Shown here: positions 42,625 to 49,510 of the stretch, in pieces
How positions within the stretch are numbered: position 1 is the first letter of the stretch
Layout of the letters: the number at the start of each line of letters is the position of its first letter
Translations under genes and position numbers: made by a program
Source of the DNA: a virus
Virus record (IMG/VR): IMGVR_UViG_3300046004_002544
Coordinates: 1-64,000 of that record
Length of the DNA stretch: 64,000 nt
Direction: 5' to 3' (one strand)
The notes under the pieces: generated by a model
Told to the model about the DNA's origin: nothing
The model's input: only the letters and a program-made list of their open reading frames with translations
Database searches by the model: none

Positions 42625-42977
42625 TGCCCAAACTGCTGAACAAGCGGTTCGACTTCCCGACCCCAGGCTGCGTGGACATCATGCGGCCTGGGATATGGGG
42701 CAACCCGTTCGAGGTCGGCAAGGGCTATACCCGCGAGCAGGCCATCGCCAAGCACCGCTCCTGGATGCACTCGAACAAGGAGCGCCTGGCGCGCCTGGGC
42801 GAGCTCGAGGGCCGGGACCTGATGTGCTGCTGTGCCCCCAAGCCCTGTCACGGGCAAAACCTCCTGGACCTCCTGGCGGACAGGGCCCTGGGCATCGGGG
42901 TCTTTGACCCTGATCCAGCCGAACGAGAAAAAGCGGCCTTGGCCGCACTTTTCAGGTATACGCCTGCGGGCAAGTAG
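42624..42977 (+). CDS. DUF4326 protein
   Basis: The 117-aa product shows the DUF4326 pattern: an N-terminal YIMRPGIWGNPF-like segment (VDIMRPGIWGNPFEVG), then TREQAIAKHRSWM, then DLMCCCAPKPCHGQNLLDLL with the conserved Cys/His set. Its role is not known. The last codons contain the GGCCTTGGCC hairpin, and the promoter for the next genes overlaps its end. Confidence 0.82.
   Translation: MPKLLNKRFDFPTPGCVDIMRPGIWGNPFEVGKGYTREQAIAKHRSWMHSNKERLARLGELEGRDLMCCCAPKPCHGQNLLDLLADRALGIGVFDPDPAEREKAALAALFRYTPAGK
42933..42952 (+). terminator. GCGGCCTTGGCCGC hairpin with T-run inside the end of the DUF4326 gene
   Basis: GCGGCC and GGCCGC form a 6-bp stem with TT loop, followed by ACTTTT. It lies 5 bp upstream of the -35 of promoter copy d and is the same element that precedes the other family promoters. 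Confidence 0.6.
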
Positions 42978-42985
42978 GCCATATT
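42957..42985 (+). promoter_or_regulatory. Promoter of the TTTACR-17-CATACT family (copy d)
   Basis: The -35 is TATACG (42957-42962), the spacer 17 bp and the -10 CATATT (42980-42985), followed by GGG as in other copies. It drives three small plus-strand genes after a leader of about 120 nt. The leader contains long pairing segments: GTCACCGGCGTCC (42991-43003) and GGACGCCGGTGAC (43079-43091) are exact complements, so the leader folds into a large stem. Confidence 0.75.
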
Positions 42986-43113
42986 GGGTTGTCACCGGCG
43001 TCCTTAGGGGGTCGGGTCCCCTCGCGAACTTACCCTGGTCCGGGTCCTACATAGGCTGCGAGCTAGTTTTGGCGCAAGGACGCCGGTGACACCCAACCAG
43101 ACAGGAGCTACCC

Positions 43114-43296
43114 ATGTTCGTCGTCACCTACCTCTCCGGAGCCACAGATTTTTGGCTTCGCAGCACAGTCTGGACTTCGGCCCGCGAGCGCGCCACCGAG
43201 TTCGAGACCCGGGAGGCCGCTCAAGCCGCCCTCGACAAGGCCAAGCAGTTCATGAAGGCCTCCGTCTACAAGCAGTCCCGCATCGTGGAGGTCTGA
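43114..43296 (+). CDS. Small hypothetical protein (60 aa)
   Basis: The ATG follows CAGGAGCTACCC. The product reads FVVTYLSGATDFWLRSTVW, then TREAAQAALDKAKQFMKASV and ends in a basic strand. It looks like a small alpha/beta protein. First in the cassette behind promoter copy d. No family is recognised. Confidence 0.7.
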   Translation: MFVVTYLSGATDFWLRSTVWTSARERATEFETREAAQAALDKAKQFMKASVYKQSRIVEV

Positions 43297-43299
43297 GCC

Positions 43300-43455
43300 A
43301 TGGCCGTCCGCTTTGACATCCGCGGAGATGACTACGAAGGATGGGTAGTGCTCAAGAACGGCCAGCGGATCAGTCCGCCTGAGCGCCTCCCCTCTGAAGA
43401 GGCCGCCATTAAGTGGCTCGAGGAGTTTTCGGGGCGCACGTTCAGCGCTCTCTAA
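43300..43455 (+). CDS. Small hypothetical protein (51 aa)
   Basis: An ATG three bases after the previous stop opens 51 codons (MAVRFDIRGDDYEGWVVL, then EEAAIKWLEEFSG and a short tail) to TAA. The tight spacing and protein-like composition support it. It is followed at once by the first copy of a 26-bp direct repeat. Confidence 0.65.
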   Translation: MAVRFDIRGDDYEGWVVLKNGQRISPPERLPSEEAAIKWLEEFSGRTFSAL

Positions 43456-43481
43456 CCACACAACGAACTGAGGCCCCGGGA
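43456..43481 (+). repeat. 26-bp direct repeat, copy 1, with hairpin
   Basis: This copy and the one at 43857-43882 are identical over 26 bp, starting CCACACAACGAACTGAGG. Here the repeat opens a 10-bp hairpin (43472-43481 with 43486-43495, one G-U) without a T-run, and the ribosome site of the next gene follows. The two copies bracket one gene. Confidence 0.85.
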
Positions 43482-43511
43482 TCACTCTCGGGGCCCAAGG
43501 AGACAGACATC

Positions 43512-43850
43512 ATGGACGACGTCCTTAAATGCACGATCGCCGACGCTTCTGACGCGATGGCTTGGATTGACTATCTGCACCAGCGTGGCTGGCTGTTCCA
43601 TTTCGAGGACAGCGTTGACTCCATAGGGTGGGATTGCGAAGTCCCTCCCACCGAGGAGGAGTGTGTCGCCCTCGAAGAGCGCCGTCAAGAGCTGTGGCTC
43701 TACGAGATGGACAACTCCGGTTGGGGCGCCTACTTGGACCTGTGGGGCTACTCAGGCGCCAAGATCGGCATCTACGTGCTCGTCGACGGCGTGCTCTATT
43801 ATGCCGAGGACGACGGCACGGCCACGATGGATGAGCCTTACAGGCCGTAA
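43512..43850 (+). CDS. Acidic hypothetical protein between direct repeats
   Basis: The ATG at 43512 with AAGGAGACAG gives 112 aa, very acidic and rich in Trp and Tyr (DAMAWIDYLHQRGWLFHFED; DNSGWGAYLDLWGYSG). Charge and aromatic content recall DNA-mimic or anti-defence proteins, but no family is recognised. It is a separate unit bounded by the 26-bp repeats and ended by a strong terminator. Confidence 0.7.
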   Translation: MDDVLKCTIADASDAMAWIDYLHQRGWLFHFEDSVDSIGWDCEVPPTEEECVALEERRQELWLYEMDNSGWGAYLDLWGYSGAKIGIYVLVDGVLYYAEDDGTATMDEPYRP

Positions 43851-43856
43851 GCCTTA

Positions 43857-43882
43857 CCACACAACGAACTGAGGCCCCGGGA
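43857..43882 (+). repeat. 26-bp direct repeat, copy 2
   Basis: Identical to 43456-43481. In this copy the shared sequence runs into a perfect 12-bp terminator stem, whereas in copy 1 the stem is weaker and lacks a T-run. Confidence 0.85.
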
Positions 43883-43905
43883 GCGATCCCGGGGCCTCTT
43901 TCTTT
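43871..43905 (+). terminator. Terminator of the small-gene cassette
   Basis: GAGGCCCCGGGA and TCCCGGGGCCTC form a perfect 12-bp stem with a GCGA loop, followed by TTTCTTT. It ends the plus-strand transcript just before the convergent minus-strand gene. Confidence 0.92.
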
Positions 43906-43940
43906 ACGCCGTGGTGTCTTCGGTGACTGGCCGCTAGGCG

Positions 43941-45044
43941 TTAGCCGACCAGCTCCGCCAGGCGCGCCTGCAGGCCGGCGAGTTCCGGGGCGTAGCGGCT
44001 GAGCATCTCCTCGCGGATGCGGGCTTCGGCGTTGGCCCGCACCTGAGCGATCTCACGGCGGATCAGCGAGGCCGTTTCGGCCCGACGGCGGGCTTCCTCG
44101 GCGCGGGCGACATAGGCGGTCGTGTCGACGCGCTGGACGGTCCACTTGGTCGAGCCGGTGACCATGGACAGGTCGGCGTCGATCTCGCGGACGGTCACCA
44201 GCTTCAGGCCGCCGTAGGGGCTGTCCACCACCAGGCGATCGCCGACGGCGACGCTGCCCTCGTGCAGGTACTGGTAGCGCTTCGGAGCGCCGTTCTCGTC
44301 GAAGGTCACGCGGACGAGCTTGGAGCTCGCGGTCAGGTCGGTACGTTTGGCCATGGTCGTCTGGTCTTCCGTGTTGCGCAGGACGCACCTGCAGTTGGGA
44401 TTGGGATTGAGGCTGCGCCAGTTGACCGGGGGCAGCGGGTTGAGCTCGTCTCGGGTGTACCTGTACGACGAGAGGTACTTAGCGGCGTCGGCCAGGGTGA
44501 TGTAGGAGTCACCGTCGTCCCACCGCTTCTCGGCGAACCGCTCGCGGGTCATGCGCTCGTAGCGGGCGCGCTCAGCCGGACTGAACCGCCGTGAGGCCAT
44601 GCTTTGGATCATGTTCAGCAGGGCGACGTATCGCCGTTGCTGGCACCGGTGGGAAGCGCTCGCCACCGCCTGGGCCAGACGGCTCAGGTCACCGCCGGCC
44701 ATGTCGGCGTAGTAGTTGAGGGAATAGTTCCGCCAGTCGATGTCCAGCAGGGGCTGGTGACCGCGAAGCTTGATGGGCAGATTGCAGTCCGCCAGGCACC
44801 ACAGCACCCGCTTGTCCTTGGACCAGCCGGTGGACATGTTCACGCCCAGGCGCTTCATCTCGTCCCGATCCGCGGGCGAGAAGATGATGATCTTTTCCAG
44901 CACGACGTGCTCCTGTCTTTCCGATGATTGGAGAGTGTCGCACTCCCAGACTTCGTCATCCCAGCGTTGGAGATACAGGTCTCTAAAGAGCTGAGAGCTC
45001 ATGCCCTGTATGACGTTTTCAACGAGCCGTCCGCCGTATGCCAT
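43941..45044 (-). CDS. Two-part hypothetical protein, possibly two fused reading frames
   Basis: The ATG at 45044 with GGAGG gives 367 aa. The first 16 residues (MAYGGRLVENVIQGMS) resemble the segment before motif C of family A polymerases (YGGKLVENITQ here). The next part (about 20-230) is unknown. From residue 231, MAKRTDLTASSKLVRVTFDE through a beta-barrel-like GDRLVVDSPYGGLKLV to a coiled coil looks like a separate family. An internal ATG at 44354 could express it alone, but no stop separates the two. Confidence 0.55.
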   Translation of the reverse strand: MAYGGRLVENVIQGMSSQLFRDLYLQRWDDEVWECDTLQSSERQEHVVLEKIIIFSPADRDEMKRLGVNMSTGWSKDKRVLWCLADCNLPIKLRGHQPLLDIDWRNYSLNYYADMAGGDLSRLAQAVASASHRCQQRRYVALLNMIQSMASRRFSPAERARYERMTRERFAEKRWDDGDSYITLADAAKYLSSYRYTRDELNPLPPVNWRSLNPNPNCRCVLRNTEDQTTMAKRTDLTASSKLVRVTFDENGAPKRYQYLHEGSVAVGDRLVVDSPYGGLKLVTVREIDADLSMVTGSTKWTVQRVDTTAYVARAEEARRRAETASLIRREIAQVRANAEARIREEMLSRYAPELAGLQARLAELVG

Positions 45045-45045
45045 G

Positions 45046-45168
45046 CTAACCTCCCACGATCCAGCGCCCAACACGCCGCCAGGTCTTACGGACCAGGCGA
45101 TCGGCGCCGGTCCACGAGCGCCACAGCACCACGAGGGCACCGAGGCTGATGAGTACGACGCCCTCCAA
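45046..45168 (-). CDS. Very small membrane protein (40 aa)
   Basis: A TTG one base after the upstream stop opens 40 codons: LEGVVLISLGALVVLW, a membrane helix, followed by basic RSWTGADRLVRKTWRRV. The hydrophobic-then-basic layout and tight spacing on both sides support a real gene. The role is unknown. Confidence 0.5.
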   Translation of the reverse strand: MEGVVLISLGALVVLWRSWTGADRLVRKTWRRVGRWIVGG

Positions 45169-45169
45169 G

Positions 45170-45421
45170 CTAGGCGGGCTCTCGGCGGCTGAACTGGTGA
45201 CAGTCCGCGCCAAACCAGGGCGCCACGGTTAAGCCCACGCGGGGACAGCGCTCGATGCTGTGGGTTGCGTCCATAGCCACTGTGGTGGAGAGCGGCGCCG
45301 ACAGGTCGGGCAGGTCGCTCTCAGGCAGGGAGACCGCAGAGCACAGGGCACAGCATGGGCCATCTCGATACCTGGCCATGGCCGCAAGTATGGGCGCCAG
45401 GAAGTCCTCGTCACTGGCCAT
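45170..45421 (-). CDS. Small Cys-rich hypothetical protein (83 aa)
   Basis: The product has DGPCCALCSAVSLP near the centre and later Cys and His (ERCPRVG, GADCHQF), which could bind a metal. It overlaps the upstream gene by 11 bp. No family is recognised. Confidence 0.6.
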   Translation of the reverse strand: MASDEDFLAPILAAMARYRDGPCCALCSAVSLPESDLPDLSAPLSTTVAMDATHSIERCPRVGLTVAPWFGADCHQFSRREPA

Positions 45422-45647
45422 CGAGCACGACCAGCTTGGCGCAGGGCACGACGACCTGGATCAAGGCGCACATAGGCGTCAGGTCCAGCATCTTGGCGAT
45501 GTGGGCAGCGCAGGCCTTGTCGGCCTTCTGGCGCTCGTGCGGGTAGTCCATGTCGGACCGCTGCTGGGTCTCGAACAGGTGGAACACGGTGACGCCTCGG
45601 AGACCGCAGGCCTCCTCGAGGGGCACGTCGAGCCGGTACTTGGTCAT
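45411..45647 (-). CDS. Small hypothetical protein (78 aa)
   Basis: The ATG at 45647 overlaps the stop of the upstream 35-aa gene (ATGA). The product (MTKYRLDVPLEEACGLRG, ERQKADKACAAHIAKML, ALIQVVVPCAKLVVL) is compact alpha/beta. No family recognised. Expression is coupled to both neighbours. Confidence 0.65.
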   Translation of the reverse strand: MTKYRLDVPLEEACGLRGVTVFHLFETQQRSDMDYPHERQKADKACAAHIAKMLDLTPMCALIQVVVPCAKLVVLDGQ

Positions 45648-45751
45648 CCTGCGAGCACCTTGCTTGCCAGGTAGACGGTCGCCAGGGCGACCAGGATCAG
45701 GACCACAATGGGGCCTGGGTTCGGGGGACCATACCCAACCTGGGCGCTCAT
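45644..45751 (-). CDS. Very small membrane protein (35 aa)
   Basis: The ATG at 45751 overlaps the end of the glycosylase-like gene, and the TGA overlaps the next ATG. The product is MSAQVGYGPPNPGPIVVL, then ILVALATVYLASKVLAG: a Pro/Gly-rich start and one membrane helix. The double overlap makes it likely real despite its size. Confidence 0.65.
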   Translation of the reverse strand: MSAQVGYGPPNPGPIVVLILVALATVYLASKVLAG

Positions 45752-46338
45752 CCGTCCCACCGTCCGACCGGATCGATCCTCGAGGCCGGCACAGCCATCT
45801 CAGCGCGCCGCTTGACGAGCGCAAAGGCCGGCGGGCCACGGAAGCCCCAGGTGGGCTTTTCGCCGGCCCAGCGGGCTCGCAGGTAGGTGCGGTACGCCTC
45901 GTGCACCGAGGGCCAGGTGGAATAGTCGAGGCCCTTGGAGACGTTGCGGGCGCGGTTGACGAAGCCAGGCGCCAGCCTGCCGGTCTTGGTGTAGTCAGGC
46001 AGCCTCCATCGGATGAGCTCCGGGTCGGGAAAGAGACCCATCATCAGGCCGGCGGCGCCCACTGTCAGCCCGCGGAGCCGGCCCTCGGTGACCAGTGCGT
46101 TCCCGTGCTCGAGCAGCCAGCGGTAGCAGGACAGATCGGAGACAGCCCATCGCACGAGCTCCTGGCCAGAGGGCGGGCGCTTGTACAGGGCATTGGCATC
46201 GGCGTAGCGGTCGCCGAGGGTCTCGCGCACGGCGGCGGAGAGCAGCTGGGCTGTCTCGACGGCCATCTTCCGGACCCTCGCATCGTCCAGCGCGCGGGCG
46301 CAGGTGACTGGGTCAGCGTCGGAGGCAAAGATGTTCAT
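45748..46338 (-). CDS. Pyrimidine-dimer glycosylase-like (Pyr_excise type) protein
   Basis: The 196-aa protein begins MNIFASDADPVTCARALDD, then ARVRKMAVETAQLLSAAVRE, followed by LYKRP and a helix with YRWLLEHGNALVTEGRLRG. This layout is seen in phage relatives of T4 endonuclease V-type pyrimidine dimer DNA glycosylases. The classical N-terminal Thr nucleophile is not obvious, so catalysis is uncertain. It overlaps its upstream neighbour by four bases. Confidence 0.6.
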   Translation of the reverse strand: MNIFASDADPVTCARALDDARVRKMAVETAQLLSAAVRETLGDRYADANALYKRPPSGQELVRWAVSDLSCYRWLLEHGNALVTEGRLRGLTVGAAGLMMGLFPDPELIRWRLPDYTKTGRLAPGFVNRARNVSKGLDYSTWPSVHEAYRTYLRARWAGEKPTWGFRGPPAFALVKRRAEMAVPASRIDPVGRWDG

Positions 46339-46661
46339 GCCTCGTCGTCCCGGCGCATTTCCATCAGCTCACGATGGCCGATGGCTTCGAGGCCGACCAG
46401 CCAGGCGCCGACCATGGCGATGTGGAAGCCAGAGCGCCCACGCAGGCGCCACAGCCAGCCAGTTTGCTTTGGGCGGTTGAGGTCGTGGTGCTCGGGGTAA
46501 ATGCCCATCAGCCACAGCCCAATGGCCATCATGCTGTGGCCGAGAACCTGGGCCGGAGCGTTGAAGAACGTGAGCTTAGGGATTACGACGTAGGTCGGCT
46601 CGCCGGCCAGACGGCGCTCCTCCAAGTCTGGGGGCGACGGGATCAGGTCCATGAGTGGCAT
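46335..46661 (-). CDS. Hypothetical protein with hydrophobic segments (108 aa)
   Basis: The ATG at 46661 gives 108 aa; an ATG at 46652 is also possible. Hydrophobic stretches (QVLGHSMMAIGLWLMGIY and SGFHIAMVGAWLVGLEAIG) suggest membrane association. It is the first gene of the minus-strand operon downstream of the iteron region. Confidence 0.65.
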   Translation of the reverse strand: MPLMDLIPSPPDLEERRLAGEPTYVVIPKLTFFNAPAQVLGHSMMAIGLWLMGIYPEHHDLNRPKQTGWLWRLRGRSGFHIAMVGAWLVGLEAIGHRELMEMRRDDEA

Positions 46662-46734
46662 CGGCAGCAGCCTCGCAGCAGGGGTTGATAATGGGAGAAT
46701 GCTCCAGACTTTGGGAGTGAGGACCCAGCGTTCG

Positions 46735-47180
46735 GCCAGGTCCGTCCAACTGTCCAACCTCCGGAGCCTCTTTCGCTCCCCCTATATAGAGCGATCCGTC
46801 CAACCTGTCCTACCTATGCAGCCGCTTAGATGCCGAGGTTGGACGGACTTTTATGCAGCGAAATCAGCGAGTTGGCTGCTCGCCGTCCGACTGTCTTACC
46901 TGTCTGACCTGAAATTGATGCATGTATGTGCATGAGCGCATGATGCGAGAGCGTGTGCACATGCACGAACAATTTAGCCTTATAGGTTAGACAGTAGGAC
47001 GGATTGTTGATAAGTGTATGAAATATAAAGAAAATACGGCGTCCAACCTCCGGAACTCCTAGCCTCCGAGGTTGGACAAAATCGTCGGAGGTTGGACGGA
47101 CCGACTTCCAGGCTGGACACAAGTGGCTGAAAATGCTGCACAAATCGCATTTTCCTGGGGAAATCAGAGGTTGGACGGAT
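46735..47180. other. Iteron-rich non-coding region: putative replication origin / operator
   Basis: This stretch of about 450 bp has no convincing gene and is AT-richer than its surroundings. AGGTTGGACGGA or close forms occur at 46836, 47069, 47089 and 47168 on the plus strand. The reverse form TCCGTCCAACCT or close forms occurs at 46741, 46751, 46795 and 47041. Diverged copies lie near 46882 and 46984. Between them is an AT-rich segment (about 47005-47035) and a GTGCACATGCAC palindrome near 46955. Divergent genes flank it. Iterons plus an AT-rich unwinding region suggest an origin; operator function is also possible. Confidence 0.7.
46783..46811 (-). promoter_or_regulatory. Putative promoter for the minus-strand operon, overlapping an iteron
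   Basis: On the minus strand -35 is AGGACA (46811-46806), the spacer 17 bp and -10 TATATA (46788-46783). An iteron lies inside the spacer, so an iteron-binding protein would block it. The 17 bases TCGCTCTATATAGGGGG here also occur, identical, on the plus strand at 35636-35652. Confidence 0.5.
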
Positions 47181-47295
47181 TTTCGCTTGGGTAATGCGGC
47201 TCTCAAGCCCGCGTGGATTACCCGCGATATTCCTCAAAGCCTGCGCGAGGCTCCAGGCTGCCTTCGTGTGCGTGCGCGCGAAGCCGGTTTGCCAG

Positions 47296-47324
47296 TGTAC
47301 ATTGCCCGCGAGCCAGGGCATGGT
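47296..47324 (+). promoter_or_regulatory. Weak family-type promoter ahead of the 82-aa gene
   Basis: TGTACA (47296-47301), a 17-bp spacer and CATGGT (47319-47324) fit the spacing and part of the sequence of the phage promoter family. The start codon lies 25 bp downstream. The match is weaker than the others. Confidence 0.4.
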
Positions 47325-47349
47325 GCTTGGACATACAGGAGACTGGGAT

Positions 47350-47598
47350 ATGCAGAAACACGAGAGAGCCTTTCTTGCCAGCGCGGCTGCTGAGGCTGCC
47401 AGGCATGGGGCGACGGTCAAGTACGTCGGCAACGGGAGCAAAGGCCACCCGATGTTCGAGGTGACGCTGGGCACGCAGAGCGAGAAACTGGTCTGCTCCA
47501 GCAGCCCCCGCTCCGGCGAGGAGGAGGCTAGGAACTTCGCCCGCCAGCAGTGCCGCCGAGCGTGCGCCAGGCTGGCAGCGAAAAATAATCCAAGCTAG
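47350..47598 (+). CDS. Small HicA/dsRBD-like hypothetical protein
   Basis: The ATG at 47350 with CAGGAGACT gives 82 aa. It reads KHERAFLASAAAEAARHGAT, then VKYVGNGSKGHPMFEV and a C-terminal helix with ARNFARQQCRRACARL. The beta-hairpin with Gly-Lys-Gly-His and the closing basic helix resemble HicA-type or small double-strand RNA-binding folds. It is the first gene to the right of the iteron region. The match is by eye. Confidence 0.6.
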   Translation: MQKHERAFLASAAAEAARHGATVKYVGNGSKGHPMFEVTLGTQSEKLVCSSSPRSGEEEARNFARQQCRRACARLAAKNNPS

Positions 47599-47602
47599 GG
47601 GG

Positions 47603-47631
47603 TTCGCAGGCCCCAAGAAGCAGGCTAGGAT
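47603..47631 (+). promoter_or_regulatory. Putative promoter ahead of the 193-aa gene
   Basis: TTCGCA (47603-47608), a 17-bp spacer and TAGGAT (47626-47631) fit the promoter family loosely. The spacer ends in CAGGC like copy a. A leader hairpin follows. Confidence 0.45.
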
Positions 47632-47651
47632 ACACAGGCAGGCCCCAGCAG

Positions 47652-47675
47652 TCCTCCCACACCAACGTGGGAGGA
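47652..47675 (+). other. Leader hairpin
   Basis: TCCTCCCAC pairs with GTGGGAGGA over 9 bp with an ACCAAC loop, 22 bp ahead of the start at 47697. No T-run follows, so it is more likely an RNA stability or regulatory element than a terminator. Confidence 0.55.
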
Positions 47676-47696
47676 GAGGGGGCCGGAGATACAGAC

Positions 47697-48278
47697 ATGT
47701 CCAAGATCGAGACGGCCAAGGGCCTCACCGCCATCGCCCTCAATCCCTCGAACCCGGCCAAGCAGCGCCTCGACGCGCTCCTCGAGGCCTCCAAGCTGCG
47801 CGCCGAGATGAAGGTGGGCTGGCAGCGTCTCACCCCCGACGGCGGTCCGGTCGTGAGCGCGGTCCTCGAGGCCGAGCTGCGGCGACTGGTCGCCAAGGAC
47901 GAGCAGGCCGACAAGGCCCTCGATGAAATCCCCGCCGACGTCGAGGCCCTCATCAGCGACGGCAACGACGACGAGCCCGAGGGCAACGAACTGGCGGACG
48001 CCGGCGACCCGCCTCCGGGCATCGGGGTTCCCGTCGAGACCACCCCCAAGCGCAAGCCCAAGGCGGACGCCAAGCCCAAGGACAGCGAGCGGGGCAAGAT
48101 CAGCGCCCTCGTGCGTGAACTGCTGCTCGGCACCGACCTCCCCTACGCCGACATCGTGTCCCGCGTCAAGGCCGAGCACCCCGAGGCCAAGACCACGGCC
48201 CGGTCCGTCGCCAGCGTCGCCAGCGACCTCCGCACGGCCGGCCAGGCCGTGTCCGTCCGCCGGGCGCCCGCCAAATGA
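47697..48278 (+). CDS. Hypothetical protein with C-terminal EFPEAKT-type module
   Basis: The ATG at 47697 gives 193 aa. The first 95 residues are helical (LNPSNPAKQRLDALLEASKL). A Pro/Lys/Asp linker follows, and the last 55 residues carry the module: ISALVRELLLGTDLPYADIV, then SRVKAEHPEAKTTARSVASV and ASDLRTAGQ. The basic linker and module could bind DNA. Its place upstream of the terminase genes might link it to packaging, which is speculation. Confidence 0.7.
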   Translation: MSKIETAKGLTAIALNPSNPAKQRLDALLEASKLRAEMKVGWQRLTPDGGPVVSAVLEAELRRLVAKDEQADKALDEIPADVEALISDGNDDEPEGNELADAGDPPPGIGVPVETTPKRKPKADAKPKDSERGKISALVRELLLGTDLPYADIVSRVKAEHPEAKTTARSVASVASDLRTAGQAVSVRRAPAK

Positions 48279-48532
48279 GGCGCCAAGTCCTCATGTTCGT
48301 CGTCGCGCTGGCGGTAGCCGGCGCGGGGGCGACCGCCAGCGTGCTGCTCGAGCGGGAAGCCGACCGTAAGATCGAGGACGCTGCCTTTGAGCGGGGCCGC
48401 ACGGAAGGTATGTGTTGGACCTTCCGCAAGATGGTGACCTCGCCAGCCCTCCGGAATACCGAGTGGGCTTCGCATCCTGCCTCGAAGAAGGTCATCGAGG
48501 CCTGCGACCACGAGAAGGCGGGTCTCCTGTGA
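48275..48532 (+). CDS. Small membrane-anchored protein (85 aa)
   Basis: A hydrophobic N-terminus (QVLMFVVALAVAGAGATASV) serves as a signal or anchor. A charged domain with Cys and a C-terminal helix (KKVIEACDHEKAGLL) follow. Start and stop overlap the neighbours by four bases. No family is recognised. Confidence 0.65.
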   Translation: MRRQVLMFVVALAVAGAGATASVLLEREADRKIEDAAFERGRTEGMCWTFRKMVTSPALRNTEWASHPASKKVIEACDHEKAGLL

Positions 48533-48765
48533 GGCCGGCGGAGCTCACGCCTGAGCAGGCCGAGACCAAGCAGCGCTGGCTGGCCCTCTTGGGGGACCGC
48601 TCCATCGGGGCGCCTCCGACGGGCAGCTACCTGCCCTGTGAGCGCCACCAGGCCTCGCCCAGCGACTGCCAGGTGACCATCCTGGATTTCGTCCTGTGCG
48701 CAGCCGGGGCGATCGTGGCTGGCGTCGCCATCTACCTGGCGACCGTGGTAGTCTTCAGCCTCTAG
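48529..48765 (+). CDS. Small membrane protein (78 aa)
   Basis: The GTG at 48529 overlaps the previous stop. The product has a polar N-terminal part with two Cys (YLPCERHQASPSDCQ) and a C-terminal membrane helix (FVLCAAGAIVAGVAIYLATV). No family is recognised. It is the last gene before the packaging block. Confidence 0.65.
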   Translation: MRPAELTPEQAETKQRWLALLGDRSIGAPPTGSYLPCERHQASPSDCQVTILDFVLCAAGAIVAGVAIYLATVVVFSL

Positions 48766-48811
48766 GCCGGCACCTCGGCCAGGCTGGTCGCCTCGCACTG
48801 AGAGACCTGAA

Positions 48812-48839
48812 GGCCCACCCGCTGGCGTGCGGGTGGGCC
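48812..48839 (+). other. Strong hairpin upstream of terS
   Basis: GGCCCACCCGC and GCGGGTGGGCC form a perfect 11-bp stem with a 6-nt loop, 22 bp before the small terminase start. There is no T-run. It may end transcription with a factor, or be part of a terminase recognition region; nothing more can be said from sequence. Confidence 0.55.
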
Positions 48840-48861
48840 AGCGCGGCGCTAGGGTCCAAGC

Positions 48862-49506
48862 ATGCCCACGTCAAAGGAATGGCCCGTAACCGAGGAAGAC
48901 CTCGACCTGCTAGCCGACGAGGCTCTCGGGCCTGAGCCCGATATTGCCCCTTCAGACGACTTCGTGCGCTCCGGCCCCGAGGAAGAGGGCTACGAGCACA
49001 CCATCCTGCACGCCAGGCAGCGCGCCAAGCGCCTGGCGGCCATCCCCTCCGTCCGAGACGCCCTGTCCAAGCGCCGCAAGCGCGCCTTCCTGATGGCCAT
49101 CGCCACCGAGGGCAACCTGGCCCTTGCCTGTGCTGCGGCCGGCTGGACTGTCCCCGTCGCCAAGTCCGCCAGGAAGGGCGACCCGGAGTTCGCGGCCCAG
49201 TGGGACGCCGCCCTGGAGAACAGCAAGAGCCTCCTGGAGGCAGAGGCCAGGCGCCGCGGCGTCCACGGCGTCAAGGAGCCCGTCTTCCACAAGGGCATGG
49301 TCGTCGGGCACATCACCAAATACTCCGATGGCCTCCTGACAACCCTGCTCCGGGCCGAGCTGCCCGAGAAGTACGGGAACAAGGTCGACATGACCGTGCA
49401 GAGCAAGGGCGGCGTCCTGGTCGTCCCTGCGGCACCCTCCAAGGACGAGTGGGAAGCCCGGGCAGGAGCCGGGCAGGCCAAGTTCAGGGAAGCCACGGAG
49501 GGCTAG
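48862..49506 (+). CDS. terS: Terminase small subunit
   Basis: The 214-aa protein has the TerS-like pattern: RKRAFLMAIATEGNLALACA followed by AAGWTVPVAKSARKGDPEFA, the DNA-binding helix-turn-helix. An oligomerisation part (LEAEARRRGVHGVKEPVF) and LLTTLLRAELPEKYGNKVD follow. It recognises the phage DNA for packaging. Unusually, the large subunit gene is not next but 3.9 kb downstream. Confidence 0.85.
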   Translation: MPTSKEWPVTEEDLDLLADEALGPEPDIAPSDDFVRSGPEEEGYEHTILHARQRAKRLAAIPSVRDALSKRRKRAFLMAIATEGNLALACAAAGWTVPVAKSARKGDPEFAAQWDAALENSKSLLEAEARRRGVHGVKEPVFHKGMVVGHITKYSDGLLTTLLRAELPEKYGNKVDMTVQSKGGVLVVPAAPSKDEWEARAGAGQAKFREATEG

Positions 49507-49510
49507 ACGG

